Positions 7,271 through 15,264 are shown, counted from the first letter of the stretch. The stretch: 21,882 nt of DNA from an uncultured Clostridia bacterium (GCA_947626205.1 CANQRO010000013.1:1-21882); one strand, 5' to 3'. Program-made: numbers and translations. The notes: a model not told the origin generated them from the sequence alone.

Positions 7271-8311
7271 ATGAAAAATATTAAAGATTATACATTACAA
7301 GCACTAAAGAATGAACTTATAAATATAGGTGAAAAACCATATCGTGCAGAACAAATTTTTAAATGGTTGTATCAAGAAAATATTACAAGTTTTGATGAAA
7401 TGACGAATTTATCTTTAGATTTAAGGGAAAAATTAAAAAAGGAATTTACTTTATGCAAATTCAACATTTTAAAAAAACAAAAATCTAAAGATGGAACAAA
7501 AAAATATCTATTTGACGTTTTAGATGGAAATGCGATAGAAACTGTACTTATGAGTTATCATCATGGATACAGTATTTGTGTTTCTTCACAAATTGGTTGT
7601 AAGATGGGATGTAAGTTCTGTGCATCAACAGGCATTCAATTTGCAAGAAGTTTAACTTCTGGAGAAATTATAGAGCAAATTTTAGCAGTAGAAAGAGATT
7701 CTAATATTAAAGTTTCTAACATTGTATTTATGGGAATTGGAGAACCATTTGATAATTATGATAATGTATTAAATGCAATTAGAATTATAAATGATCCAAA
7801 AGGTTTAAATATTGGTGCAAGGCATATAAGTATATCAACAAGCGGAATTGTTCCTAGAATATACGATTTAGCAAATGAAGACTTACAATGCACTTTATCA
7901 ATTTCTTTGCATGCTACAACAAATGAAAAAAGAAGTAGTATGATGCCTATAAATAATAAATATCCATTAGAAGAATTAATGAAGGCATGTAAGGATTACA
8001 TAGCTAAAACAAATAAAAGAATTTCTTTTGAATATGCGTTAGCAAAGGATAATAATGATAATTTAGAGGACGCAAAAAGACTTGTAAAATTATTAAAAGG
8101 AATGTTATGCCATGTAAATTTAATACCAATTAATAAAATAGAAAATGGTAGTTTTGTAAAAAGTACAAATGAAAATATAATAAAATTTAGGGATTACCTA
8201 AATGATAATGGAATTGTAGCGACTATAAGAAGAGAACTAGGCTCAGATATTGATGCAGCATGTGGGCAATTACGAAAGAAGAACTTAAAAAATTGCAAGG
8301 AGGAAGAATGA
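7271..8311 (+). CDS. rlmN: 23S rRNA/tRNA adenine-C2 methyltransferase (radical SAM)
   Basis: Methylates C2 of A2503 in 23S rRNA and A37 in some tRNAs, using two SAM molecules and a methyl-cysteine intermediate. It is 346 residues, the normal length. The radical-SAM cluster motif is C110-x3-C114-x2-C117 (GCKMGCKFCAS). The second catalytic cysteine is C331 in GSDIDAACGQL, where RlmN has its resolving Cys. GEPFDNYDNV and SISLHATTNEKR are also family signatures, and this Cys pattern separates it from the antibiotic-resistance paralogue Cfr only weakly. The start ATG 7271 has a poor ribosome binding site (GAAAG). The stop TGA (8309-8311) overlaps the prpC ATG as ATGA, so translation of the two genes is probably coupled. 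Confidence 0.95.
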   Translation: MKNIKDYTLQALKNELINIGEKPYRAEQIFKWLYQENITSFDEMTNLSLDLREKLKKEFTLCKFNILKKQKSKDGTKKYLFDVLDGNAIETVLMSYHHGYSICVSSQIGCKMGCKFCASTGIQFARSLTSGEIIEQILAVERDSNIKVSNIVFMGIGEPFDNYDNVLNAIRIINDPKGLNIGARHISISTSGIVPRIYDLANEDLQCTLSISLHATTNEKRSSMMPINNKYPLEELMKACKDYIAKTNKRISFEYALAKDNNDNLEDAKRLVKLLKGMLCHVNLIPINKIENGSFVKSTNENIIKFRDYLNDNGIVATIRRELGSDIDAACGQLRKKNLKNCKEEE

Positions 8312-9039
8312 GGGTTTTTGCTAAAACAGATATTGGAAAAGCAAGAGACATGAATGAGGACTATTTATATATTGCTCCCAAAAATGAAGAGTTAAAACTG
8401 TTTATATTGGCAGATGGAATGGGAGGATATAACGGAGGAGAAATAGCAAGTAAACTTGCTACTATATCTGTAAAAAATTATATAGAAACAAATTTTAATA
8501 AAATAGAACATGATAAAGAAAGTATTTTAAAACTTATTGGAAATGCAATGGAGTTTGCTAATATGGTAGTATATGAAAAAGCAAAAGAAGTAGCAGAATT
8601 AGAAAATATGGGTACTACATTAGAAGTTTGCTTAATATATAATAATAGAGCATTTATAGGACATATTGGAGATAGTAGAATTTATCGTATTAGAAAAACT
8701 TTTATGCGTAAAATTACTGAAGATCATAGCTATGTACAAACTTTAGTGCATGATGGAACTATAACAAAAGAGGAAGCTGAAACACATCCTAAAAAGAATA
8801 TGCTTATAAAAGCTGTTGGTTGTACGCCATTTGTAGAGCCAGATATAACTGTAAAGGGTTTCTTGAAAGATGATATATTGATTATATGTTCAGATGGATT
8901 AACTAATATGGTAACTGAAAATGAAATATATGAACAAGTAACAAAGAATTTGAGTAATTCTTGCAACAATTTAGTAAACAAAGCAAATGAACTTGGAGGA
9001 TACGATAATATTACTGTTATAGTAATAAAAAATGATTAA
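8308..9039 (+). CDS. prpC: PP2C-family Ser/Thr protein phosphatase
   Basis: Mn/Mg-dependent phosphatase that reverses phosphorylation by the adjacent kinase. I chose ATG 8308 (243 aa) over an in-frame ATG at 8260 inside rlmN. The 8308 start sits 4 nt after AAGGAGG (8297-8303), overlaps the rlmN stop as ATGA, and begins with the usual PP2C N-terminus (MRVFAKTDIG...). All core motifs are present: NED at 16-18, ADGMGG at 35-40 with metal-binding D36, GDSRIYR at 121-127, CSDGL at 194-198 with D196, and GGYDNITV at 230-237 with D233. It is a cytoplasmic protein with no membrane segment. It lies in the rlmN-prpC-prkC operon, as in Bacillus subtilis and many Clostridia. Confidence 0.95.
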   Translation: MRVFAKTDIGKARDMNEDYLYIAPKNEELKLFILADGMGGYNGGEIASKLATISVKNYIETNFNKIEHDKESILKLIGNAMEFANMVVYEKAKEVAELENMGTTLEVCLIYNNRAFIGHIGDSRIYRIRKTFMRKITEDHSYVQTLVHDGTITKEEAETHPKKNMLIKAVGCTPFVEPDITVKGFLKDDILIICSDGLTNMVTENEIYEQVTKNLSNSCNNLVNKANELGGYDNITVIVIKND

Positions 9040-9057
9040 TATTGGGAGAGATGAAAA

Positions 9058-11046
9058 ATGAATTTAGAAGGTAGATTAATTGCAAATAGATACGAAATTA
9101 TTAGAAAAGTTGGAAATGGTGGAATGGCAACTGTATATAAGGCAAAATGCCATGTTTTAAATAGATATGTAGCTGTTAAAATTTTAAAAGATGAATTTAC
9201 AACAGATGAAGAATTCATTAGAAGATTTCGTTCTGAAGCACAAGCAATTGCTAGCTTAAGCCATCCAAACATTGTAAGTGTTTATGATGTAGGTAATGAG
9301 GGAAATCTATATTATATTGTAATGGAATTAGTTCAAGGTAGAACTCTTAAAGAGGTAATTCAAGAAGAAGGAAGGTTATCATGGAAATGGTCTGTTAACG
9401 TAGCTATTCAAATTGCTTCGGCCTTAGAAACAGCACATAAAAATAATATAATTCATAGAGATATTAAACCACATAATATTATCATTACTGAAGAAGGAGT
9501 AGCAAAAGTAACAGACTTCGGAATTGCAAAAGCAGTTTCAAACTCTACAATTACAGCGTTTGGAGCAACAATTGGATCTGTACATTATTTTTCACCTGAA
9601 CATGCTAGAGGTGGGTTTACAGATGCAAAATCTGATTTATATTCATTAGGAGTTGTTATGTATGAAATGCTAACAGGAAAAGTTCCTTTTGATGCAGATA
9701 CTCCAGTTTCTATAGCTTTAATGCATATGCAAGAAACACCAAAAGAACCAATATTATTAAACCCTACAATTCCAATGTCTGTAAATAAAATTGTAATAAA
9801 AGCAATGCAAAAAGATCCTACATTACGTTATCAAAGTGCTAGCGAAATGTTAAAAGATTTAAATATGGCACTTAAAAATCCAGATGGTAATTTTGTATTT
9901 TTGAAGGATACCGAAAATGATTTTCCAACTCAAAAAATACCAACAATGTATAACAAAGAAATTCAAGAGGAAAGTAAGGAACCAAAAAAGAATTCATCTG
10001 AAAGTAAAAATAAAGAAGGTAAATTTATGAAGTTTGTAAAAAAACATAAAATATTTTCATTCTTTGTAGGAGCTATACTTATATTTGTAGCTACAGTAGC
10101 GATTACTTATTTTGCACTTAAATTAACAACTGTGAAAGAAGTACAAATTCCAAATTTAGTAGGTGTAAGTAGAGAAGAAGCTAGAAATATGGCACAAAAT
10201 GCAAAACTTCAATATATTGAAGTAGAAGAGCAATATAGTGTAGATGTCCCAGAAGGATTTGTTATAAAACAAGAACCAAATTTTGAAGAAAATTATAAAG
10301 TAAAAGAAAAATCAGAAATAAAGGTGGTAATTAGTAAAGGACAGGAATTAACAATAGTTCCAAAGGTAGTAGGAAAAACAAAGGAAGAAGCTATTGCAGA
10401 TTTACAAGCAGCAAATTTAGTTCCAGAGGTAATAGAAGAAACAAGTAAAACAATTCAAGAAGGATATGTTGTCAGCCAAGAAACTGAACCAAACAAAGAA
10501 GTAAATGCTGGAGACACAGTAAAAATACACGTTAGTATAGGAACTGGAATTGAGCAAGTAACTGTACCTTATTTAATAGGAAAAACTGAAGCAGAAGCAA
10601 GAAAATTACTTACAGACAATAAATTAAAAGTAAAAGATGTTATTTATGATGAAGATAAAACAAAAGATGATGGAAGAGTGTTAAAGCAAGATAAAGAGGC
10701 TGGAAGCATGGTAGATGCAGAGACAGAAATTACTATAACTGTAAATAGAATTGCTCAAATAAAAACTGGAACTGTAACTATTAATGTAAAATCTATTACA
10801 GGGTATGAAGAAAGTAAAGATACAACAAATGAAGTAGATAATGATAAATCACCTAAAAATGTAAAGCTAAGAGTAACTGTAAATGATGAACAAGTAGAAG
10901 AAAAATCTGTAAGTGAAGCATATACAAGTCAAAAAATATCTGTACAGGGTATAGGAACGGTTACAGTAAAAGTATATATTGATGGAAACTTAAAACGTAC
11001 AGAACAATTTAATTTAAATGAAAAAGACAAATTAACTATCGAATAA
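9058..11046 (+). CDS. prkC: PASTA-domain Ser/Thr protein kinase
   Basis: Membrane kinase that senses muropeptides/peptidoglycan and regulates growth, cell-wall metabolism and, in Bacillus, spore germination. It is 662 residues. Kinase domain (about 13-270): Gly-rich loop GNGGMATVYKA, K41 in AVKIL, catalytic HRDIKPHN (133-140), DFG 153-155, and a Thr-bearing activation loop (T165, T171). Then a Lys-rich juxtamembrane region, one membrane helix at about 333-354, three PASTA repeats (about 360-428, 429-496, 498-563) and a C-terminal domain of about 95 residues, similar in position to the Ig-like end of B. subtilis PrkC. ATG 9058 follows GGGAGAG (9044-9050); an ATG at 9051 is out of frame. It lies 18 nt after prpC. 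Orientation: N-terminus inside, PASTA repeats outside. Confidence 0.95.
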   Translation: MNLEGRLIANRYEIIRKVGNGGMATVYKAKCHVLNRYVAVKILKDEFTTDEEFIRRFRSEAQAIASLSHPNIVSVYDVGNEGNLYYIVMELVQGRTLKEVIQEEGRLSWKWSVNVAIQIASALETAHKNNIIHRDIKPHNIIITEEGVAKVTDFGIAKAVSNSTITAFGATIGSVHYFSPEHARGGFTDAKSDLYSLGVVMYEMLTGKVPFDADTPVSIALMHMQETPKEPILLNPTIPMSVNKIVIKAMQKDPTLRYQSASEMLKDLNMALKNPDGNFVFLKDTENDFPTQKIPTMYNKEIQEESKEPKKNSSESKNKEGKFMKFVKKHKIFSFFVGAILIFVATVAITYFALKLTTVKEVQIPNLVGVSREEARNMAQNAKLQYIEVEEQYSVDVPEGFVIKQEPNFEENYKVKEKSEIKVVISKGQELTIVPKVVGKTKEEAIADLQAANLVPEVIEETSKTIQEGYVVSQETEPNKEVNAGDTVKIHVSIGTGIEQVTVPYLIGKTEAEARKLLTDNKLKVKDVIYDEDKTKDDGRVLKQDKEAGSMVDAETEITITVNRIAQIKTGTVTINVKSITGYEESKDTTNEVDNDKSPKNVKLRVTVNDEQVEEKSVSEAYTSQKISVQGIGTVTVKVYIDGNLKRTEQFNLNEKDKLTIE

Positions 11047-11053
11047 TATTATT

Positions 11054-11090
11054 AACCCCTAAATAATAAAATTTGTTTAGGGGTTATTTT
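11054..11090 (+). terminator. Hairpin terminator between prkC and rsgA
   Basis: AACCCCTAAA (11054-11063) pairs with TTTAGGGGTT (11076-11085), then ATTTT. I see no good promoter between it and rsgA, so it may be leaky and reduce rather than stop transcription into rsgA-rpe. Confidence 0.75.
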
Positions 11091-11115
11091 CAAGTTATTT
11101 TATAAAGGAGAATTA

Positions 11116-11991
11116 ATGCAAGGTAAAATTATAAGTAATATTTCTAATATATATTATATTGAATATGATAATAAAATTTATGAAGCTGTAGCCAGAGGAA
11201 AAATGAAATTAAATGACATTACTCCAACCGTTGGAGATAATGTGGAGTTTGAAAAAATAGAAAATGAAAATATGGTTATTACTAAAATCTTAGAAAGAAC
11301 TAATTATATAAAAAGACCTAAAATTGCCAATATTACTAGATTAGTATTTGTTGTATCAATGAAGATGCCAAAGCCAGATTTATTATTATTAGATAAACAA
11401 TTAGCTTTTTCAGAATTTTTAGGTATTACACCTATTATTATACTAAATAAGTTAGATTTGGCAAAGGATAACGAAGTAAATGAAGTTAAAAAGATATATG
11501 AAGATATAGGATATAATGTTATTATATCAAGTGCAAAAAATGGAGAAGGAATAAATAAAATTAAACAATGTTTGACGGGACAAATTAGTGCATTTGCTGG
11601 AAACTCAGGAGTTGGAAAATCAACATTGCTGAATAAAATAATAGGAGATAATTTAACAAAAGAAGGGGAAATTAGTAATAAAAATAAAAAAGGGAAAAAT
11701 ACAACAACTATATCTAAGCTTTATAAAATAAAAGATGATACATATATTGCAGATACACCAGGCTTTTCCACTTTTGATATTTGTGAAATAGAAAGTAAAA
11801 ATCTTGTTAAATATTTCAAAGAAATGAGACAATATGAAGTAAATTGTGAGTTCGTTGGATGTAGTCACATTAAAGAAGAAAAATGTGGAATAAGACAAGC
11901 ATTATTAGAAGAAAAAATTGCAAAATCTAGATATGAAAATTATGTTAAAATGTATAAAGATTTAAAAAATAAGGAGGAACACAAATGGTAG
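11116..11991 (+). CDS. rsgA: Ribosome small-subunit GTPase RsgA
   Basis: Circularly permuted GTPase that assists late 30S maturation. It is 291 residues. The N-terminal OB-fold occupies about 1-65. The permuted G motifs appear in the order G4 NKLD (111-114), G5 SSAKNG (138-143), G1 GNSGVGKST (162-170), G2 TTT (196-198) and G3 DTPG (213-216). The C-terminal zinc knuckle uses C244, C249, H251 and C257. ATG 11116 follows AAGGAG (11105-11110). The end overlaps the rpe start by 7 nt, so the two are translationally coupled, the same order as in Bacillus (cpgA-rpe). Confidence 0.96.
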   Translation: MQGKIISNISNIYYIEYDNKIYEAVARGKMKLNDITPTVGDNVEFEKIENENMVITKILERTNYIKRPKIANITRLVFVVSMKMPKPDLLLLDKQLAFSEFLGITPIIILNKLDLAKDNEVNEVKKIYEDIGYNVIISSAKNGEGINKIKQCLTGQISAFAGNSGVGKSTLLNKIIGDNLTKEGEISNKNKKGKNTTTISKLYKIKDDTYIADTPGFSTFDICEIESKNLVKYFKEMRQYEVNCEFVGCSHIKEEKCGIRQALLEEKIAKSRYENYVKMYKDLKNKEEHKW

Positions 11992-12650
11992 AAATATCAA
12001 CATCACTATTATCAGTAGAGAAAGATTCTGTAAAAGTAATTTATAATTTGGAAGTTGCACATACAGATTATTACCATATTGATGTAATGGATGGAAAATT
12101 TGTAGAAGCTAATACTAGTAAAAAAATGTTGGAATTTACTAATGAAGTTAAACAAGTTTCTAATATACCGATTGATGTTCATCTTATGGTAGAAGATATA
12201 GATTCATATATTGAAGAGTATATTCCATTTGCACCAGATAGAATTACATTTCACTATGAAGCTTGTAAAAATAGAGAAGATGTACTTAAACATATTCAAA
12301 AATTAAAAGATAATGGTATAAAAACTGGTATATCTATTAAGCCAAGTACAGACATTGAAGAAATTTATGAATTTTTGCCACTTATTCATATGGTATTAGT
12401 AATGACAGTTGAACCAGGAAAAGGAGGACAACCTTTAATAGAAGCAAAACTAGATACAATAAAAAAACTAAGAAAACATATAAAAGAAAATGATTTAGAA
12501 GTCGATATTGAGGCAGATGGTGGTATAAATATGGGAAATATACAAAAAGTATATGAATCGGGTGTGGATATTGCTGTAGTCGGAACTGGAATTTTAAAGA
12601 CGGAAAACTACAAAGAAACTATAAAAATATTAAAGCAAAAATGCAATTAA
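11985..12650 (+). CDS. rpe: Ribulose-phosphate 3-epimerase
   Basis: Interconverts D-ribulose 5-phosphate and D-xylulose 5-phosphate in the non-oxidative pentose phosphate pathway. It is a TIM barrel of 221 residues. The metal/catalytic set is present: H31 and D33 in HIDVMDG, H66 in DVHLMVED, and D178 in EADGGIN. Two signatures drift from the commonest form: the phosphate loop reads MTVEPGKGGQ (Lys where Phe is usual) and the N-terminus reads ISTSLLSVEKD in place of the usual PSILSADF. A related sugar-phosphate epimerase is therefore possible, but the position after rsgA supports Rpe. ATG 11985 lies 7 nt after AAGGAGG (11971-11977). A perfect hairpin follows the gene. Confidence 0.9.
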   Translation: MVEISTSLLSVEKDSVKVIYNLEVAHTDYYHIDVMDGKFVEANTSKKMLEFTNEVKQVSNIPIDVHLMVEDIDSYIEEYIPFAPDRITFHYEACKNREDVLKHIQKLKDNGIKTGISIKPSTDIEEIYEFLPLIHMVLVMTVEPGKGGQPLIEAKLDTIKKLRKHIKENDLEVDIEADGGINMGNIQKVYESGVDIAVVGTGILKTENYKETIKILKQKCN

Positions 12651-12680
12651 ATTGATAATTTATTAAAACAAATAAAAACA

Positions 12681-12714
12681 AAAATACAGTATAGTTTATA
12701 CTATACTGTATTTT
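12681..12714. terminator. Bidirectional terminator between rpe and the bactofilin-like gene
   Basis: AAAATACAGTATAGT (12681-12695) and ACTATACTGTATTTT (12700-12714) form a perfect 15-bp inverted repeat with a TTAT loop, A-tailed on one side and T-tailed on the other, between convergent genes. Confidence 0.88.
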
Positions 12715-12720
12715 TAAAAA

Positions 12721-13914
12721 CTAATTATTTGTATTTACAACTTTTTCTTGGCTTGAAGATTTAACATTTTTAGTAAATAAATAGTGTAAAATAATTCCTA
12801 AACCTAAGAAGTTTACTATAATGCTAATTACAAATCCAACATAAGGTATTTGTTCTAATAACCAAATAACAAGAACACTAATAATAAAAATAATATAGGT
12901 TAGGTAATTCTTATTATATTTAAATTTCTCTTTTAATTTATAAGTTATAGAAATACATACAACTGAATTAGCAATTAATAAACCTAATATTAATAGTCCT
13001 AAAAGAATTAGGCTTAAAGGCATTCCAACTGTACTAAATAGCAATACTATAATAAGAACACATGCAATAATTGTACTTAAAATACCGATACCAAATGATA
13101 TTAAGCTTTTCTTTATACCAATATATTTTCCAGAAACTTCAACAAATTTAGGTGCTATCCATAAAAATAGTAAGAATACTACAATGGCAAGAAGTAAAAC
13201 ATTGCAGAAGTTAATAACTTTTTGTAATATCATATCCCAAACAGTTGAATTACCATTTTCCTGTTCTATATGTGGAGTGTAAGATATTTCTCCTTGTACA
13301 TAATCTTCTGAAAGTGATAATTCATTTGCAGAAGAATAATTTAAATCTCCATATACAATTGCTGGAGCATCTTCACTTGTATTAAAATTGAAAGTATTAC
13401 ATGTTACATTTGCATTTCTTCCAACGCCACCATTAAAATTAAACGTTCCAGCAAGTGCTTTTAAATCACGAACTGCAAATCCATTTTGAGTAATATCTAA
13501 TGTAGTTGCTGCAAGATAAAAATCTGTAGCATAACCGTCAAGTGTTATATGGTTTCCAACAGCGTATATAGATTGAACAATGTATGCATCTGTTGTGAAA
13601 GTGATATTGTCTCCAAATGCATATAATGAACCATTTACACTACCAGATACGGTGATATTTTTACCAAAAAGAAACACATTTCCATCAACTAACTGATCCA
13701 TGTCTATGTTATTATCAAATATGTATAAATCATCATTACGAATTTCAGGCATTGGTTCAGTTTCTTGCTCGTCTGAAGTTACTGTATTAGTATCAACGGT
13801 ATTAGTTTCTTCAGATATTGGCATAATATCAGCATCGCTAGCAAATACAGTTGTTGATAAAACTAATAAAATAGTAATAAATAGTGCAATAAATTTTGAC
13901 TTCATTTTTAACAT
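12721..13914 (-). CDS. Secreted/membrane polymer-forming (bactofilin-like) protein
   Basis: 397 residues. An N-terminal signal peptide (about 1-26, hydrophobic core ALFITILLVLSTTVFA) is followed by an acidic linker rich in Thr/Glu. Residues about 65-205 form short repeating strands such as DGNVFLFGKNITVSGSVNGS, the pattern of a right-handed beta-helix as in bactofilin/polymer-forming cytoskeletal proteins. Then come about five membrane segments (about 235-253, 272-294, 298-323, 338-355, 359-380) and a short polar tail. The beta-helix should lie outside, anchored by the membrane half. Start 13914 follows AGGAGG with 6-8 nt spacing; an internal ATG three codons later is less well placed. It has its own promoter (13952-13980). 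Its role is unproven; envelope organisation or stress response are guesses. Confidence 0.85.
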   Translation of the reverse strand: MLKMKSKFIALFITILLVLSTTVFASDADIMPISEETNTVDTNTVTSDEQETEPMPEIRNDDLYIFDNNIDMDQLVDGNVFLFGKNITVSGSVNGSLYAFGDNITFTTDAYIVQSIYAVGNHITLDGYATDFYLAATTLDITQNGFAVRDLKALAGTFNFNGGVGRNANVTCNTFNFNTSEDAPAIVYGDLNYSSANELSLSEDYVQGEISYTPHIEQENGNSTVWDMILQKVINFCNVLLLAIVVFLLFLWIAPKFVEVSGKYIGIKKSLISFGIGILSTIIACVLIIVLLFSTVGMPLSLILLGLLILGLLIANSVVCISITYKLKEKFKYNKNYLTYIIFIISVLVIWLLEQIPYVGFVISIIVNFLGLGIILHYLFTKNVKSSSQEKVVNTNN

Positions 13915-13951
13915 AATTTTTCCTCCTATGTAAATTTATTTTTATATGCTA

Positions 13952-13980
13952 AATATATAACTTATTGTAAAATTTGTCAA
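13952..13980 (-). promoter_or_regulatory. Promoter of the bactofilin-like gene
   Basis: On the minus strand TTGACA (13975-13980), 17 bp, TATATT (13952-13957), about 40 nt upstream of the start codon. Confidence 0.75.
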
Positions 13981-14009
13981 TAATATGAAAAGTGAAAAAT
14001 ATGTGAACT

Positions 14010-14652
14010 CTAAATATTATTTAAATAAGTATTACAAAATTTTCTTACACTGCATTTTTCACATTTAGGCTTTCTTGCATCACAAGTATTACGACCATGC
14101 CATACAAATAAATGATTTATATCTTTTAAATAAGATTTTGGAAAAATTTTTAACAAATCCTGTTCAATCTTTTCAGGTTCCTTATTATTAGATAATCCTA
14201 AACGATTAGATATACGTTTTGCATGAGTATCAACAGCAATACCATTTGCAATACCAAAAACTTCTAATAAAATTACGTTTGCACTTTTTCTACCAATACC
14301 GAGGAAGAGTTAATAATTCTTCCATAGTTTTAGGAACTAGACCGTTAAAGTCTTCTACTATTTTTGTAGCACATGCTTTTATGTTTTTTGCTTTATTTTT
14401 ATAAAATCCACAAGGATGAATAAGCCTTTCTAGTTCGTTCAAATTAATAGTAGCAAAATCTGCTGGCGTTTTATATTTTGAAAATAATGCAGGCGTAGTT
14501 TTATTTACTCTTTCATCTGTACATTGTGCAGAGAGCATAACTGCTACAACTAATTCGAAAGGAGTAGAAAAATCTAAAGAGCAAGTTGCATCTGGATAAG
14601 CTAATTTCAAATCTTCTACTAATTCTATGATTTCTTGTTTATTTAATTTCAT
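14010..14652 (-). CDS. nth: Endonuclease III, interrupted by a +1 frameshift
   Basis: DNA glycosylase/AP lyase for oxidised pyrimidines. From ATG 14652 the frame runs 118 codons to CGG (14301-14299), then Tyr, Trp and TAG at 14292-14290. If the C at 14301 is skipped, reading continues as LPGIGRKSANVI and runs to TAG at 14012-14010. That gives a normal-length protein of about 213 residues. The shifted part is intact: helix-hairpin-helix with the catalytic Lys in GIGRKSA, the catalytic Asp in VDTHAKR, and a [4Fe-4S] loop C-x6-C-x2-C-x5-C near the end. Such conservation on both sides argues against an old pseudogene. The break is not in a homopolymer. Ribosomal +1 frameshifting at CGG, a recent mutation and an assembly error are the alternatives. 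The start follows AAGGTGA. Confidence 0.88.
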
Positions 14653-14675
14653 ACTATCACCTTTTTTTTATAAAT

Positions 14676-14694
14676 TAATATAATATAATATAAT
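14676..14694. promoter_or_regulatory. AATAT tandem repeats giving overlapping -10 elements
   Basis: Between divergent nth and the 49-aa gene, a 5-bp repeat creates TATAAT at 14679-14684, 14684-14689 and 14689-14694 on the plus strand. No good -35 is visible for any of them. Repeat number could tune promoter spacing. Confidence 0.4.
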
Positions 14695-14715
14695 AAAGAT
14701 AGGAGGTAAGGTATT

Positions 14716-14865
14716 ATGTTTGGAATGCTAAAAAAAACATGTGGAGTCTGCTTAATTGGTATGGGATTTGGCATTCTATTAGTACTATTACTTCCAATTG
14801 CAGGTTGGTTATTTTTAATTGGATTTGCAATTTTAATATTAGGCTTAATTTGGCTTTCATGCTAA
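14716..14865 (+). CDS. Small 49-aa membrane protein upstream of spoVM
   Basis: Not a family I can name. The start ATG 14716 is 9 nt after a perfect AGGAGG (14701-14706) and the stop is TAA 14863-14865. A short basic start (MFGMLKKTCG) is followed by almost continuous hydrophobic sequence, best read as two membrane helices (about 11-28 and 31-47) joined at PIAG, with cysteines at 9, 12 and 49. It is 22 nt upstream of spoVM on the same strand and probably co-transcribed with it, so a link to sporulation or membrane curvature is possible but inferred only from position. Confidence 0.72.
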   Translation: MFGMLKKTCGVCLIGMGFGILLVLLLPIAGWLFLIGFAILILGLIWLSC

Positions 14866-14887
14866 TAAAAAAGGAGTGTGGAACGGC

Positions 14888-14962
14888 ATGCAAATAGTAG
14901 TAAAAAAAGTACCTAAATTTTTAAGAGGTTTTGTTAAATTAATATTTGGTATAAAGGATTAG
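14888..14962 (+). CDS. spoVM: Stage V sporulation protein SpoVM
   Basis: A 24-residue amphipathic peptide, too short for most gene finders. It contains KKVPKFLRGFVKLIFGIKD, which lines up without gaps with B. subtilis SpoVM through residue 21. Pro9, Lys10, Phe11, Leu12, Gly14, Val16 and Gly21 are the same, a basic residue is kept at 17, and the peptide ends in KD. SpoVM recognises the convex outer forespore membrane, anchors SpoIVA and allows spore-coat assembly. AAGGAG at 14871-14876 precedes ATG 14888, a longish 11-nt gap. Its place next to rpmB, between rpe and recG, is the conserved Firmicutes position. This is the main evidence that the organism forms endospores. Confidence 0.87.
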   Translation: MQIVVKKVPKFLRGFVKLIFGIKD

Positions 14963-14985
14963 TACATATAATTTATACAAAACAA

Positions 14986-15011
14986 AACAGTAGGCTTAAT
15001 TACCTACTGTT
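14986..15011. terminator. Bidirectional terminator between spoVM and rpmB
   Basis: AACAGTAGG (14986-14994) pairs with CCTACTGTT (15003-15011), with A-rich sequence before it and T-rich sequence after it, between convergent genes. Confidence 0.78.
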
Positions 15012-15020
15012 TATATTTTC

Positions 15021-15218
15021 TTAAGCTCTAGTAACTTTTCCTGCACGTAAACATTTTGCACATACAGTAATTCTTTTTACTTGACCATCTACCATAGCTT
15101 TTACTGTTCTTAAATTTGGTTTCCAAGCTCTTGTAGTTCTTTTACTAATATGAGAACGAGTAATACTTAATTTATTTCCGTGAGTTAATGTTTTTTCACA
15201 AATTTCACATTTTGCCAT
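15021..15218 (-). CDS. rpmB: 50S ribosomal protein L28
   Basis: A small basic protein of the large ribosomal subunit. Its 65 residues match the family (about 62-78). It begins MAKCEICEKTLTHGNKLSITRS..., has the L28 core SKRTTRAWKPNLR, and ends VCAKCLRAGKVTRA. It is the zinc-binding form, with two CxxC pairs (C4/C7 and C53/C56 by count). In related Firmicutes, Zur can switch such C+ forms for C- paralogues; no second copy is seen here. AGGAGG (15231-15236 on the minus strand) precedes the ATG. It converges on spoVM and is transcribed away from recG from a promoter at 15265-15293. Confidence 0.97.
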   Translation of the reverse strand: MAKCEICEKTLTHGNKLSITRSHISKRTTRAWKPNLRTVKAMVDGQVKRITVCAKCLRAGKVTRA

Positions 15219-15264
15219 TTTAAAATCGCACCTCCTATAAAGTTTAATAAATTGTCTATCAATT

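Noticed and set aside
8260..8307. Upstream ATG extending prpC by 16 codons
   Set aside because: It lies inside rlmN without a ribosome binding site. ATG 8308 has AAGGAGG and the ATGA overlap.
7271..8311. Cfr-type resistance methyltransferase instead of RlmN
   Set aside because: Length, the rlmN-prpC-prkC context and overall signatures fit the housekeeping RlmN.
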